Source of the DNA: Leptodactylus fallax
Taxonomy: Eukaryota; Chordata; Amphibia; Anura; Leptodactylidae
DNA length: 64,000 nucleotides
NCBI GenBank assembly: GCA_947044405.1
Contig: CAMRHE010000077.1
Span: 3,955,001 to 4,019,000 of the forward strand
Direction of reading: 5' to 3'
In this document: positions 13,046 to 23,814 of the stretch, piece by piece
Position numbering within the stretch: the stretch's first letter is position 1
Layout: each line of letters starts with the position of its first letter
Position numbers and translations under genes: made by a program
The notes under the pieces: generated by a model
Told to the model about the DNA's origin: nothing
Databases searched by the model: none
Seen by the model: the letters and a program-made list of their open reading frames with translations, nothing else

Positions 13046-13350
13046 GGGTAGCAGCACACAACCGTGTTTCACCCGAGAAACACGGTCTGTGTGTTAGCCA
13101 GATTTACCGGCTTGAACTTTGTCCTAGGAGAGCGGTATAGTTACCTATAATGCTAGGACTCCCTACCTCCCAGTGACATACTGTCCTGTATGAATTACAG
13201 TATGGGAAAGTATGTCGCTGGGAGGCAGGGACTCCTAGCATCATAAAAAACTATATTGAGACCCGCTCCCAGCATGAAGTTCAAGTCGGTAAATCTGGCT
13301 AACACACGGACCGTATTTCATGGGTGAAACACGGTCGTGTGCTGCTACCC
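13046..13350. mobile_element. 305-bp foldback MITE with TAA duplication
   Basis: The ends are GGGTAGCAGCACAC and its exact inverse, flanked by TAA at 13043-13045 and 13351-13353. The inversion continues through nearly the whole element: 'gtgtttcaccc', 'taacacacgg'-like, 'agccagatttacc', 'ggagtccc' and 'tcccagcgacatac'-like phrases all have inverted partners. The transcript would therefore form one long hairpin with a small loop near 13185-13200. There is no coding frame. The TAA duplication suggests a Harbinger-type target preference. Confidence 0.85.
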
Positions 13351-13415
13351 TAAGTCTCAGGGTAGGTAACCTGACAGTTTTTATTTTTTTGGCCAATGCC
13401 CAGAAAACCCCCTTA

Positions 13416-14054
13416 GACTAAGGCCCCACGTTGTGGAAGAGCAGTGTTTTTCCGGTTGTGGAAACGCAGCAGAAAAAAAAATGCCAAGTTTCAAGTTTTA
13501 CAGTACCAGCAAAGTGAATGAGATTCTGGCTAATGCTGCGGAAAAGCTGTGTTTTCAAAAACGCATGTGTTTTTGTAAAACGCAGCATGTCAGTTTTACC
13601 TGTGGAAACTCTTGCGTTTTCCCTACAGATTTAGACTAAGGCCCCATGGAGCGAATCCAGAAACAAATGCAGAAAAGACCGCAGCGGAAACACATCACTT
13701 TTTGTTGCAGTGTTTTTCACAGAAAGTCCGCAGTGTTTTCCGCTGCGAACTTTCTGATCCTATTATACCTATAAGGAAAATGCCAATTCTGTAGGTATAA
13801 TTGAAATACTGAGATTTACAAAAACGCTTGTGTTTTTTAAATCACAGCATTTCGGCTGCAAATTTTTTTTCTGCAATGTGTGGATGGGATTAGCCAGCAT
13901 CCCATCCACTTTGCAGGTAATGTAAAACACAGCGTTTTCACAATGTGGGGCCCCAGTCTTAATAAGGGAAGAAAAACCACAGAGAAAAACGCAACAAAAA
14001 CGTATTGAAAAATGCTGAAGATTTAGTTGCGTACCGCAACATGTAGCCTTAGCC
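13416..14054. mobile_element. GGCCCCAC-family MITE interrupted by a second copy
   Basis: The left end 'gactaaggccccacgttg' follows TTA (13413-13415). The right end, the inverted 'catgtagccttagcc', precedes TTA (14055-14057). It is split by the nested copy 13634-13958. Removing that insert with one TTA restores 'cagatttaataagggaag', which matches the uninterrupted paralogue at about 49130-49150. The interior includes 'ccagcaaagtgaatgagatt' and 'aaaacgcagcatgtcag', both shared with other copies. Confidence 0.9.
13634..13958. mobile_element. nested GGCCCCAC-family MITE, TTA duplication
   Basis: A 325-bp element with ends 'gactaaggccccatggagc' and the inverted 'caatgtggggccccagtc', flanked by TTA (13631-13633 and 13959-13961). 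It lies inside an older member of its own family, so it is the younger insertion. The interior carries 'gaaagtccgcagtgttttcc' and a 'gatgggattagcc...ggcatcccatcc'-like inverted pair. No coding sequence. Confidence 0.9.
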
Positions 14055-14189
14055 TTAAGAAGTAATGTTTGTCCGGATCTCTCCTAATAATTGACCAGTA
14101 CACATGAAAATAAATGATCAACTTCCTATATCATGAAATGACTCTCATAATGGACAATTGAATTCCTGTGTAAGGGTGTCCTTAGACAG

Positions 14190-14930
14190 TGGGGCAGATA
14201 AACTAAAACTGTCCAATTTTTTTCACAGTGCAAAGTTACACCAGACAGTCTCAAACTGCACCAGATTCTCTAAAGGGGCGTTCACACTTGCGTTGTGCTT
14301 TCTGCATGTAATCAGATTCTGTGATCCGTCTTAAGATCACAAAAACTGATTGGAAACGGTTTGTTAAAAAAAAACATTGATTCCAATAGACTTTTAAAAC
14401 AATCCGCAGGTGTACGTTTTGCACCTTTCCGCCATGTATCAGCTCTTTTGGATGGAGACCAAAGTCGGACTTTCAATACTTTGTCTCCATCCAAAAAATA
14501 AGGATACATGACGGACCTCCTCAAAACTGTTTTTTTAACATAGAGGTCTATGGAAGGCGGATTACAAATGGATTACAACGGATAGTCATCTGTTTGTGTC
14601 CATTTTGCAAGAAGGAAGAAGGAAAAAAAAAAACGGATTGGCCAAAAACAGACACAAGCTGAAAAAAACTGACAGTAAACTGACACAAACGGTCCGTGTT
14701 TTTGATGGACACCCATTGACTATCCGTCTAAAAAGACACATTCGGGTATCTTCTGTGTAACCGTTTGAAATCCTTTTTGTACCAAACCATTTTTTTTTTT
14801 TTTTAAACGGTTTGCAAGCGGACGGATACCAGACGCAAGTGTGAACCTAGTGTAAAGTGTCTAATGCAGTTTGTAAATCTGGTGCACTTTTACACTGTCA
14901 AGTCTAACTTTACACCACTTATTAGTTGGC
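14190..14930. repeat. older 'gcagataaact' MITE split by a foldback
   Basis: The left part (14190-14270) reads 'ggggcagataaactaaaac' and 'caaagttacaccagacag'. The right part (14856-14930) holds the inverted partners 'gtaaatctggtgcac' and 'ctaactttacaccac'. The foldback at 14274-14852 separates them. The exact outer ends are uncertain. Confidence 0.55.
14274..14852. mobile_element. GTTCACAC-type foldback MITE, TAA duplication
   Basis: A 579-bp palindromic element. The left 'ggcgttcacacttgcg' pairs with the right 'cgcaagtgtgaacc'. TAA flanks both ends (14271-14273 and 14853-14855). The arms are built from repeated 'cggattg' and 'acggac'-like phrases, so most of the element can fold on itself. 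It sits inside the older repeat 14190-14930. A related large foldback lies at 54421-54992. Confidence 0.8.
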
Positions 14931-15137
14931 TTAGTTTAGGATAAAATGTTGGTGCAAAATTTTGGCACACTGGCCAGAATTTTGGCACACATGAAACTGT
15001 TAGAAAAAGTGTCTAAAAAAAATGAAGTATAAAGCATGTACGACAGTATTTTGGTGCACATTATGCCAGAATTCTGGTGCATTTTTATTACTTTATCTTC
15101 CTCAGTGTGTCTTGGTCGCATCCATCCTAAACTAACT
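14931..15137. repeat. short inverted-repeat element 'ttagtttaggat'
   Basis: The left end 'ttagtttaggat' is mirrored by 'atcctaaactaa' at 15124-15135. Inside are two near-identical 'gaattttggcacac' / 'aaaattttggcacac' phrases and 'ttttggtgcac' copies. It is a probable MITE remnant; no target duplication could be fixed. Confidence 0.55.
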
Positions 15138-15139
15138 GC

Positions 15140-16020
15140 TTAGATGTACCTGATTTTATCTTTATTTTACGTCAGACAGACACCTTGATATATTTCTATA
15201 ACAAGTTGTTACACTCTTAGCTTTTTGGTGGTTAGTAGAAGACCTTTAATAAATGCGAATGAGTGATTTGTTGGTATGCGGTTGGTTCAGCCTTAAGCAA
15301 GTTAGGCAAATTACAAACATTGTTTGATCCTAGTATTTTCTTCAGCCTATCTAAGATATTACAATTTACCTCAATATAGACATTAAATGGCTTTTTCTGA
15401 TGTATACATATGTTCGTGGTGATGTAATAGCAAAGTGATTGTTTATACATTGAAAATGTAATAATGTAAGTATAGCAATCTCTGTTTCTTGTATGCAAAA
15501 ATAAAAAGATATGGCATTTTCCTTTGAGTGCATATATTGATATAGCCCTGCTGCAAAGCCAATAAGCTGAACCAATGTGAAACAGAAATGACATGTTTAG
15601 AAGTTACATGGGAGGTAAGTAGGATGTGGGTTTGATTAGATTTCATGGTAGGGAAGGAAGTCAAGCGTCACCCTCCAAGTACTCTACAGTGGAGGTGTGC
15701 ACACGACTGCTATGCATTACATGAAGCCTTTGTACTAACATTGGTGGCCTCTGATGTTGAAGTTTTCAATGTGCCTGATTACTAACCCTTAATATTCATA
15801 TGTCTATCATACAGAATATATATATTATGTACGTTCATGAAACATTAACCCTTAATCGTCATATGGTTCTATATGAGTAGGCATTAATAAGATTATAATT
15901 TAAAAATAAAGCAAAGACAGAAAATCTGTAAAGTATACCAAAACCAACCAAAAAGGAAACTCTGTGTGCACGTCCCCTAAGAATATTAGATTGTTAGTCT
16001 ACCCAGCCAAAGTTTTAATA
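15140..16020. other. non-coding stretch, no supported feature
   Basis: Overlapping minus-strand frames of 69-120 codons are present at 15.2-15.7 kb, but they show no domain, no bias and no splice context that I can support. I see nothing else here. Confidence 0.4.
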
Positions 16021-16048
16021 CAATACTCATTGTTTGAAAACTATTTCT

Positions 16049-16255
16049 AAGGCTGAGGCCCCACATTGCGGAAACCCATTTTTTTTTGTTGCGGTTTTTT
16101 GAGCCAAAGCCAGGAGTGGATCGAGCAGAAGGTAGAAGTATAAGATCTTCCTATATATTTCCCATTCCCTTTGTAGCCATTCTTGGCTTTGGCTCAAAAA
16201 ACCGCAGCAAAATCTGCAACAAAAAAAGCTGCGTTTCTGCAATGTGGGGCCTCAG
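16049..16255. mobile_element. GGCCCCAC-family MITE, short foldback type
   Basis: Left 'aggctgaggccccacattgc' pairs with right 'gcaatgtggggcctcag'. The inner arms 'ttttttgagccaaagcc' and 'ggctttggctcaaaaaac' are inverted, so the whole roughly 207-bp element folds into a hairpin. It is the cleanest example of the subfamily seen truncated at 12333 and decayed at 57482. The flanking triplets are not clearly TTA. Confidence 0.8.
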
Positions 16256-16259
16256 AGGG

Positions 16260-16555
16260 TTTTCAGTAATAACAGGATAAGTATAGTACGTCATCAATAT
16301 CCGATCGGTAGGTGTCCAACACCCAGTACCCGTGCACACCAATCGGCTGTTCCCTGTTCTGAAGATGTCACGTTCATTGGTAACATGATACAGCTGCAGC
16401 TCAGTCCCTTTCAAGTGAATGGGGCTGACCTGCAATACCAAAAATAGCCCCTACGTTATGTACAGTACAGTGCTATGCTTGGTATTCTGTGAAAAGGGTG
16501 CAGCATTTAGCCTCTTCAACCAGATGATCTGTGGGGGGTTCCGGGTATAAGATAC
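16260..16555. repeat. fragment of a 'gatcagctgtt / ggggtccgg' dispersed repeat
   Basis: This contains 'atccgatcggtagg', 'caatcggctgttcc', 'caagtgaatggggctga' and 'gggggttccgggtat' phrases. Similar phrases recur at 9.24, 17.1-17.4, 27.8 and 46.5 kb and belong to TTAA-type MITE interiors. The ends are not preserved. Confidence 0.5.
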
Positions 16556-16570
16556 CTACATACCTATCAC

Positions 16571-17691
16571 CAGAGGCGTAGCTAGGGGTTCAGCACGGGG
16601 GGGGGGGGCGGGGTGCCAACATGTCCAAGTCGGCCCCCAACTTGGACATGTTCGTATACCGATACTATCAGTATATGGTGAGTGTATGGAGGTATATAGC
16701 AGCTCTACACAGGGCTCTGCAGACGATTTAGGTGAATACAGGGCAGTAGCATTTAGTGACTTACCGGTGACGTCTCTGACCAATCGTTCACATTCCCCAT
16801 CTCTTTCATCTGGACGGCCATGACCACTTCTTCCAGTCTCTGTAAAGTTTGCAACACAGACATCTTTGGCTCCTTACTTTTCCAGGCACCTGACCCACAT
16901 TGTCCTCACCTACACAAATCCCCCATCCTGCTGCTACCCCCAATTATAAAATATATAATATAACCCCCCATAATGAATAATACCCCCAAGTGTATCTTTA
17001 ATAACTTCCCTGTGCACCCCTTTAAATAGTTCTCCTTATTAATAATGCCCCAGGTGTTTCCTAATTAAAAAGAAAAAAAAAAAAAACAAGGGAAAAAAAT
17101 TATTGGGGTTCCAATAACTGGGACCCCGAGGATCAGCTGTTTGAATGAACCGTGGTACCTGTGAAAGTGCCGTGACCCCTTCTCTGTTTACACAGTGTAA
17201 TTATTTTCATAGCGGCCATGTAATGTAACTACAGCCTCGTCCTATACACGTCTATGTGACAAGGCTGGAATTACATCACACGGACACTATAAACAGACAG
17301 CGTGTGATATAAACAGGCACCATAGCCCCCTCATAGAGCTGATCAGTGGGGATTCACTTATCTCTTATTGATGTTTTATTCTGAGGATAGATCAGCAATA
17401 AAAATGAGTTGGAAAACGCCCCATGTGGCGTCCCGCAGTAAAAAACAGCTGCGGGAAAATCCGCACATCGGTCTGTACTCTCGGGGTCTTGTAAACCGCA
17501 AGCCTCATGTAGCTTGCGGTTTACAATACTGTTAAGTTGCAGGATATGTTTTAACTAGATTGGTGTCTGCAGACACTGATCTAGTTAGAAATAAAGGATG
17601 TATTAATGGCGGCTCCGGGATGGGCCCCAAAAAGTCAGTGGGCCCGTGGCAGCTGCCCCCCTCTGCCCCCCCCCCCCCAGCTATGCCTCTG
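16571..17691. mobile_element. non-autonomous hAT element with 8-bp duplication
   Basis: The terminal inverted repeats are CAGAGGCGTAGCTAGGG on the left and CCAGCTATGCCTCTG on the right. The 8-bp direct repeat CCTATCAC lies immediately outside both ends (16563-16570 and 17692-17699). An 8-bp duplication with CAG...CTG ends is diagnostic of the hAT superfamily. The 1121-bp interior has no transposase. It begins with a G-run, ends with a C-run and contains an inverted pair around 'gtccaagtcggcccccaac'. It also holds an older repeat fragment (about 17090-17415). Confidence 0.85.
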
Positions 17692-17699
17692 CCTATCAC

Positions 17700-19380
17700 A
17701 TATTAATTACCTATTCTAAGGACAGTTCATCAATGTATAAGTCCTGAAAAACTTCTTTAACACCCATGTCAGGATGAAACATACTCTTTAGGAATGGATT
17801 AAGTTATTTCATAGATTATTTTCATACCAAATTTCCTTAAAGGCTGTTATTTAACTGTTTTACAGTAATATACTGTTTTTCTAGCATACAAAATACCCAT
17901 TTTTCTCATTTGTCTCCACTATACCTCTTTAGTGCTGCTGCTAATCTTTGATGAAAGGAATCAGTCTCCTTCCCCCTCTGGCAGCTGACAATATAGTCCA
18001 TTCTTACTTCCCCTGGATAAAACAAATAGGAAGACACCTGTTAACCAAAATGAGCTGGGTAGAGCGAAACCAAAGAATAGCCACCTAGTCCAAGCCAGTG
18101 TTCACACTACAATTTCACTAAAATGAGTATAGTGTAGCATGGATAAATGAAATCAGACATCTCTCAGTAAATCTCGCTGCCTGCCGTGAAGGCAATGAGA
18201 ACACACTGACAGGTCCTTTTAAGCATCAGAGGGAAGGAACGGTTAGTAAACACTGTGTTATTCTCTATGGAAGAGAAATCTGGATGATGTAGGAGGAACA
18301 GGAAATAAGATGCAGAGGATAATAGAATGGAAAGCTCTGAGAGACCATGGCCATAAAGAAATTATTTTTCTACTCCCTGCATACACTTTTGGTTATACTT
18401 ACGTTAAGTACTTGGTTGAGTCCTGTATTTTGCTATGTTAATTCACTACTAAAACATAATTATATAAATGGTAAATGATGAAGATACCACTTTACTCCTT
18501 AAAGTGTGAATTTGAGGTTTATCCATTTTAGCAAAACCTATAAATATGACAAAACCAGGCTCAGGTGAAGTTATGCGGAGCAATAGAGAACTCTTACAAG
18601 TTTAGTAAACTGTTCCAGTTAATAAGGGATAAAAGTGCAAATAAGGGCATATTCACATGACAGTACCAGCCCCCATGCAGTAAGAGTGTACCCCCATTAC
18701 AGCCCCCCAAACAATATAGTTCCCCACCATACAGGTCCTACAGAGGTAGTCCGCCACAAACTGGATTACTCCAGCAGGTAATGGACAATTTTTACTTACC
18801 CATCCCTACTCCTGTCCACAGCCACATTCACTTAGGCCTGCAGAGGATACTGTAATATGCAGCGCCCTCTGGAGGCCTAAGCAGAGGCTGCCATAGATAG
18901 AAGTGGGGATAGGTAAGTGAAAATCAGCCCTTACCTCCTGGAGTAAACCAGTAGTTAACAGCCCATCACAGGTCCCATAGCAACTAAAGATATCTTGCTT
19001 CTTCCGATGAATATGCACCCTGGCTTCTGAACCCCTGAATTTCTGAAACTGTGCCAAAATTAACATGCAATGATCAACTTTTGGTACATGCATTTTCAGA
19101 CAATGAAGTCTTTATCTAACCTAACCAAAAAGTTGCATGTTATATGTTTAATTTGCAACTATTTCTGATAGGCGGAGGAGAAACACACGAAGAATGATCG
19201 CCTGAAGGTAGAAAGACTGCTGCTGACAGGTTAAGAGAGTGTGTTCCCTGAAGAATGTGCAACCTTCTTAGATGTGCAGCATCTCCTTGGAGGAGTGTCC
19301 CCTGGGATGCTGCAAACTGTATAAGTATTCTAATGCAAAACTGCAAAATCTGCCTGCACCCACCACAACTGCAGGGCTAT
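17700..19380. other. non-coding stretch, no clear feature
   Basis: Mixed-composition DNA. A possible old repeat lies near 18100-18220. The open frame at about 18.8-19.1 kb on the minus strand has no recognisable domain. I see no RNA gene or transposon ends. Confidence 0.4.
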
Positions 19381-19382
19381 TC

Positions 19383-19545
19383 ACATGACTGTTATTTTGG
19401 CGGTCTGTTGTAACAGACCATCAAAATATAGGCCATGTCCTCTTTTTGTCTGTTTTCATGGACGCCTCCATAAGCTAAAATGTATGGAGGATCTGTGAAT
19501 ATGGCCTCCCCCCTTGCAACTCGGTAGTGTGAATGTAGCCTTAGT
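19383..19545. repeat. GTTCACA-type MITE fragment
   Basis: Left 'attcacatgactg' and right 'agtgtgaatgtagcctt' are mirror-like ends. The interior carries 'acggcc'-poor but family-like 'ccatgaaaacagac' and 'ctccataca' phrases. This is a decayed relative of the foldbacks at 14274 and 54421. Confidence 0.5.
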
Positions 19546-19837
19546 TAGTCTACCCCAGTGTGTTTTACTGTGCCAATGTGTCACATAAGCAAAAAACCAC
19601 ACTCCAGCACTGCATGCACCTCTTCGGAAAATTGGCATGAAAACACCATGTGTTAACAGTATCGAAAAACGAGGACATTTTCCTAAAAATAAATAATACA
19701 TTTTGTTTGCAGGTTTTTTCTTTTACCTCCCAGCAGATAGACAACAAAATGTACCATATAACAAGCTGGTGTTGTGTATATTTTACAGTAAATAGTAAAA
19801 TAAGTTTTACAGCTAAATAATTTAGAAATTTAAGAAT

Positions 19838-19882
19838 TGTGTGTTTTTGTGTATTCAAAATATCAACCAGTTTATGGATACA

Positions 19883-19921
<39 letters not shown>

Positions 19922-20345
19922 TACACACACTTACAGGCACACATATTTACAAGTATATACATACACAGACACATATCTACCTATACAGGAACAACAACAT
20001 ACTGCATACTATATATATACATATACAGTGAACACACAGGCACATATATACAGACATATGGAATCTATTCACACAGGCAGGTTCAAATACACACATACAT
20101 ACAGTACAAGCATATATATGCACACAGGTACATATAGAAACAGGCAATACAGTTGCAGCCCTCTTTAACTTGACTTTTTAAAATTGCTTTTGGAAGCTTT
20201 TGTGGTAAGTTATCAGACTGCGTGTGTTATCAGATTCAAGGTAAAAATGGCTAGTGGCACATACCTACACACAAGTACATACAGTCTCATTCTGTATACA
20301 CACAGGCACATATATACACATACATAGATGCACACGTGCACAGTA
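19838..20345. repeat. TA/CA-rich cryptic simple sequence
   Basis: A pure TA tract (about 19885-19919) is followed by several hundred bases of irregular 'acacacatac', 'acaggcacatatatac' motifs interrupted by about 100 bases of ordinary sequence (20155-20260). Open frames here are tyrosine/isoleucine/threonine-rich artefacts of the dinucleotide repeat. Confidence 0.85.
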
Positions 20346-20729
20346 AGCACTTACCTCCTTTACCACAGAAGCTGATGTAGCTTGCAGGGCAGGCAGTGGG
20401 CGGAGCTTCCATCTTTCTCCTTACTTCTGCTTCAACTGCTTCTGCTGCTTCCATGTGTGGACAGGAGAAGAGAAATCCACTCAAACCTTTATAGAAGTCC
20501 CTTCATGCCTTGGAGAAAAGTAACTGAGGACCTGGTTATCTGATATAAAAAACTGAAGTCAGCCAAGTGGCAGCCCCCTTCCTGCTGGGAAGGTGCACCA
20601 TTGGGACTGCACTGGTGTCACACACCAAAGGGTACCCTAAGTGTCAGGTTCTTAGGGGCAGCCTCAAGGCAATATTTTGTGTTCAATGCTTCTTTATGAG
20701 GCTGGTCACTGACTGATGTGGAGTCTTAA

Positions 20730-21035
20730 AGGGATAGTGCCATTATGGACACTTATCCCCTTTTATCCCCTATCCACAGGACAGGGGGTAAGTGTCCAAT
20801 CACTGGGGGACCCAAGAGGACAGGGGACCAAAAGTCCCCCTAAAGCCTCCATGTGAATGGAGAGTACATGCGCTTGCACGACTGGTGCTGTATTCACTTG
20901 TATGGGGTTGCAGACACAGCCAGAGATTACAGCCCACATGGAGGCATTAGGAGGAGGCATTCGGGCTCCAGGCAATCGGACACTTATCCCCTGTCCTGTG
21001 GATAAGGAATAAGTGTCCATAACTGCACAACCCTT
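20730..21035. mobile_element. TTAA-flanked MITE, 306 bp
   Basis: Direct TTAA flanks both ends (20726-20729 and 21036-21039). Left 'agggatagtgccattatgga' is mirrored by right 'tccataactgcacaaccctt'. The inverted arms continue through 'acacttatccc' and 'ccacaggacagggg'. A TTAA target duplication is characteristic of piggyBac and Kolobok transposases. The sequence style resembles the amphibian T2-type MITEs, which is a family-level guess. No coding sequence. Confidence 0.8.
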
Positions 21036-21103
21036 TTAACACCATCTCCAAGGAAAACTTACAGTATCCTTTCAGCTCTGACAATAAAGGTTTTGCAACT
21101 TAA

Positions 21104-21341
21104 AGGGATTGTGTCTCTAATGACACTTATACCCTAGTCACAAGGACCCCCAGTGATCAGGAGAACGAGGCCAGAATGGAGCACTGATATACAAGCTCAG
21201 TAATCACTCCATACACTACTATGGGGCTGCCGGGAACTTTCAGGTCTCTGTTCTGATCGCAGTTTTCCTGGTCCCCAACAATCTGAAATGTATCCCCCAT
21301 CCTGTGTATAGAGAGTAAGTGTCATTTATGGCACAACCCAT
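21104..21341. mobile_element. TTAA-flanked MITE, 238 bp
   Basis: TTAA lies at 21100-21103 and 21342-21345. Left 'agggattgtgtctctaatga' is mirrored by 'tcatttatggcacaaccc'. It is clearly related to the element at 20730-21035, only 65 bases away in the same orientation, but too diverged to be a recent local duplication. Confidence 0.75.
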
Positions 21342-21469
21342 TTAAGTAACGCCAATCTCCAGCTTTACAGCTCTATATGCTGTATTATATTTCCAGCACT
21401 ATACAATGACTTTACAGCAGGGCATCTCAAACCTTTTTGACTCAGGAATCCAGTCAATCTGATTTCACC

Positions 21470-21760
21470 AGCAAAGAGATACTACTACAGAGTGGCAAAC
21501 ATATACCACTATGCTGTACACATAATACCCTCACCGGTGGCAACCAAATACCACAGTACTGCACATATAATACCCCCAGCGTCCTCAGCAGTGCCAAATA
21601 TCACTGTACAGCAGGAAATACCTCCCAGAAGAGCTAAACATAACAATGTAGCACATATTACTTCTCTGAACATGCCAAGAAACACAGTGAAGCATAAAAT
21701 CTCACCCTTGCAGTGCCAAAAAATACCACTGCTAAGGACAGAATACCTCCACAAACTGTT
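21470..21760. repeat. degenerate tandem array, unit about 50-60 bp
   Basis: Phrases such as 'aaataccac', 'gcacatataatacc', 'cagcagtgccaaatatcac' recur every 50-60 bases with heavy divergence. It reads as an old minisatellite. The frames in both strands across it are by-products. Confidence 0.55.
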
Positions 21761-22207
21761 TCTGGGTGAAGGACCTATAGAGAAGGACTCTTGATGAATA
21801 TATCATCAAAGCTCATTCCTCTTTTCTAGCCACAGAGACTGCTCTGATAATGCAAGGCTGATATTCAGTGCAGTTTCTGCTTTGAAGTCCTGCGCCTTAC
21901 TATTCAGTGAATAGCGTCTCAATGAGGTCTCACAGTTTGCAAAGCAGTGTTTTAGAGGTATTGCTTACATCTTGTAGGCCCCACCACAAAATCTGTAACA
22001 GAAGCCCTTACCTACCATGTGTAATTTCCAGGTGGGATTACAAGCTCTGTACTCCCTATTTCTATAACCATAAACAATTGCTAAAGCAGTGATATTGCAG
22101 GTGTTTTGTGGTTTCTCCCCAGCTGACACAAGCATTGCATTTACTCTGTCCTGATTTTTACTTATTCATTATATTGTACTGTTTAAAAAAAAAAAAATAT
22201 ATATATA

Positions 22208-22475
22208 CAGTACAGACCAAAAGTTTGGACACACCTTCTCATTCCAAGAGTTTTCTGTATTTTCATGACTATAAAAATTGTAGATTTACACTGAAGGCAT
22301 CAAAACTATGAATTAACACATGTGGAATTATATACTTAACAAAAAAGTGTGGAACAACTGAAAATATGTCTTATATTCTAGGTTCTTCAAAGTAGCCACC
22401 TTTTGCTTTGATTACTGCTTTGCACATTCTTTGCATTCTCTTGATGAGCTTCAAGAGGTAGTCACCTGAAATGGT
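22208..22475 (+). repeat. left terminal inverted repeat of the DD38E element
   Basis: Mirrors 23550-23817 base for base in register, with few substitutions. Its inner third (about 22371-22475) is an inverted copy of the last 35 codons of the transposase, because the right repeat extends into the coding region. Confidence 0.85.
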
Positions 22476-22601
22476 TTTCACTTCACAGGTGTGACCTGTC
22501 AGGTTTAATAAGTGGGATTTCTTGCCTTATAAATGGGGGGGGGGAGGTCAGGTGGATACACAGCTGATAGTCCTACTGAATGGAGTGTTAGAATTTGTAT
22601 T

Positions 22602-23654
22602 ATGGCAAGAGAAAAGCACCTAAGTAAAGAAAAACGAGTGGCCATCATTACTTTAAGAAATGAAGGTCAGTCAGTCCGAAAAATTAGGAAAGCTTTGAAA
22701 GTGTCCCCAAATGCAGTGGCCAAAACCATCAAGCACTACAAAGAAACTGGCTCACATGAGGACTGCCCCAGGAAAGGAAGACCAAGAGTCACCTCTGCTG
22801 CGGAGGATAAATTCATCCGAGTCACCAGCCTCAGAAATCGCAGGTTAACAGCAGCTCAGATTAGACACCAGGTCAATGCCACACAGAGTTCTAGCAGCAG
22901 ACACATCTCTACAACAACTGTTAAGAGGAGACTGTGTGCAGCAGGCCTTCATGGTAATATAGCTGCTAGGAAACCACTGCTAAGGACAGGCAACAAGCAG
23001 AAGAGACTTGTTTGGGCTAAAGAACACAAGGAATGGACATTAGACCTGTGGAAATCTGTGCTTTGGTCTGATGAGTCCAAATTTGAGATCTTTGGTTCCA
23101 ACCACCGTGTCTTTGTGCGACGCAGAAAAGGTGAACGAATGGACTCTACATGCCTGGTTCCCACCATGAAGCATGGAGGAGGAGGTGTGATGGTGTGGGG
23201 GTGCTTTGCTGGTGACACTGTTGGGGATTTATTCAAAATTGAAGGAATACTGAACCAGCATGGTTACCACAGCATCTTGCAGCGGCATGCTATTCCATCT
23301 GGTTTGCGTTTAGTTGGACCATCATTTATTTTTCAACAGGACAATGACCCCAAACACACCTCCAGACTGTGTAAGGGCTATTTGACCAAGAAGGAGAGTG
23401 ATGGGGTGCTACGCCAGATGACTTGGCCTCCATAGTCACCAGACCTGAACCCAATCGAGATGGTTTGGGGTGAGCTGGACCGCAGAGTGAAGGCAAAAGG
23501 GCCAATAAGTGCTAAGCATCTCTGGGAACTCCTTCAAGACTGTTGGAAGACCATTTCAGGTGACTACCTCTTGAAGCTCATTAAGAGAATGCCAAGAGTG
23601 TGCAAAGCAGTAATCAAAGCAAAAGGTGGCTACTCGGAAGAACCTAGAATATAA
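22602..23654 (+). pseudogene. Tc1-like transposase, one in-frame stop
   Basis: Read from ATG at 22602 this gives 350 codons in one frame. The start gives the usual MARxKxLS-type N-terminus; an upstream in-frame ATG at 22533 is probably 5' leader. The paired helix-turn-helix region covers about residues 1-110, with a GRPR hook at 59-62. The catalytic core has WSDE (D157), a glycine-rich HGGGG box (191-195), QQDND (D247) and NPIE (E286). The only defect is TAG at codon 278 (23433-23435), where relatives have CAG (glutamine) in WPPQSP. The stop removes the catalytic glutamate, so the product would be inactive unless read through. No frameshift is seen. Confidence 0.9.
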
Positions 23655-23814
23655 GACATATTTTCAGCTGTTTCACACTTTTTTATTAAGTATATAATTC
23701 CACATGTGTTAATTCATAGTTTTGATGCCTTCAGTGTGAATCTACAATTTTTATAGTCATGAAAATACAGAAAACTCTTGGAATGAGAAGGTGTGTCCAA
23801 ACTTTTGGTCTGTA

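Noticed and set aside
15232..15664. Three overlapping minus-strand frames up to 120 codons
   Set aside because: No recognisable domain, mutually overlapping in different frames, no splice sites that would make a believable exon.
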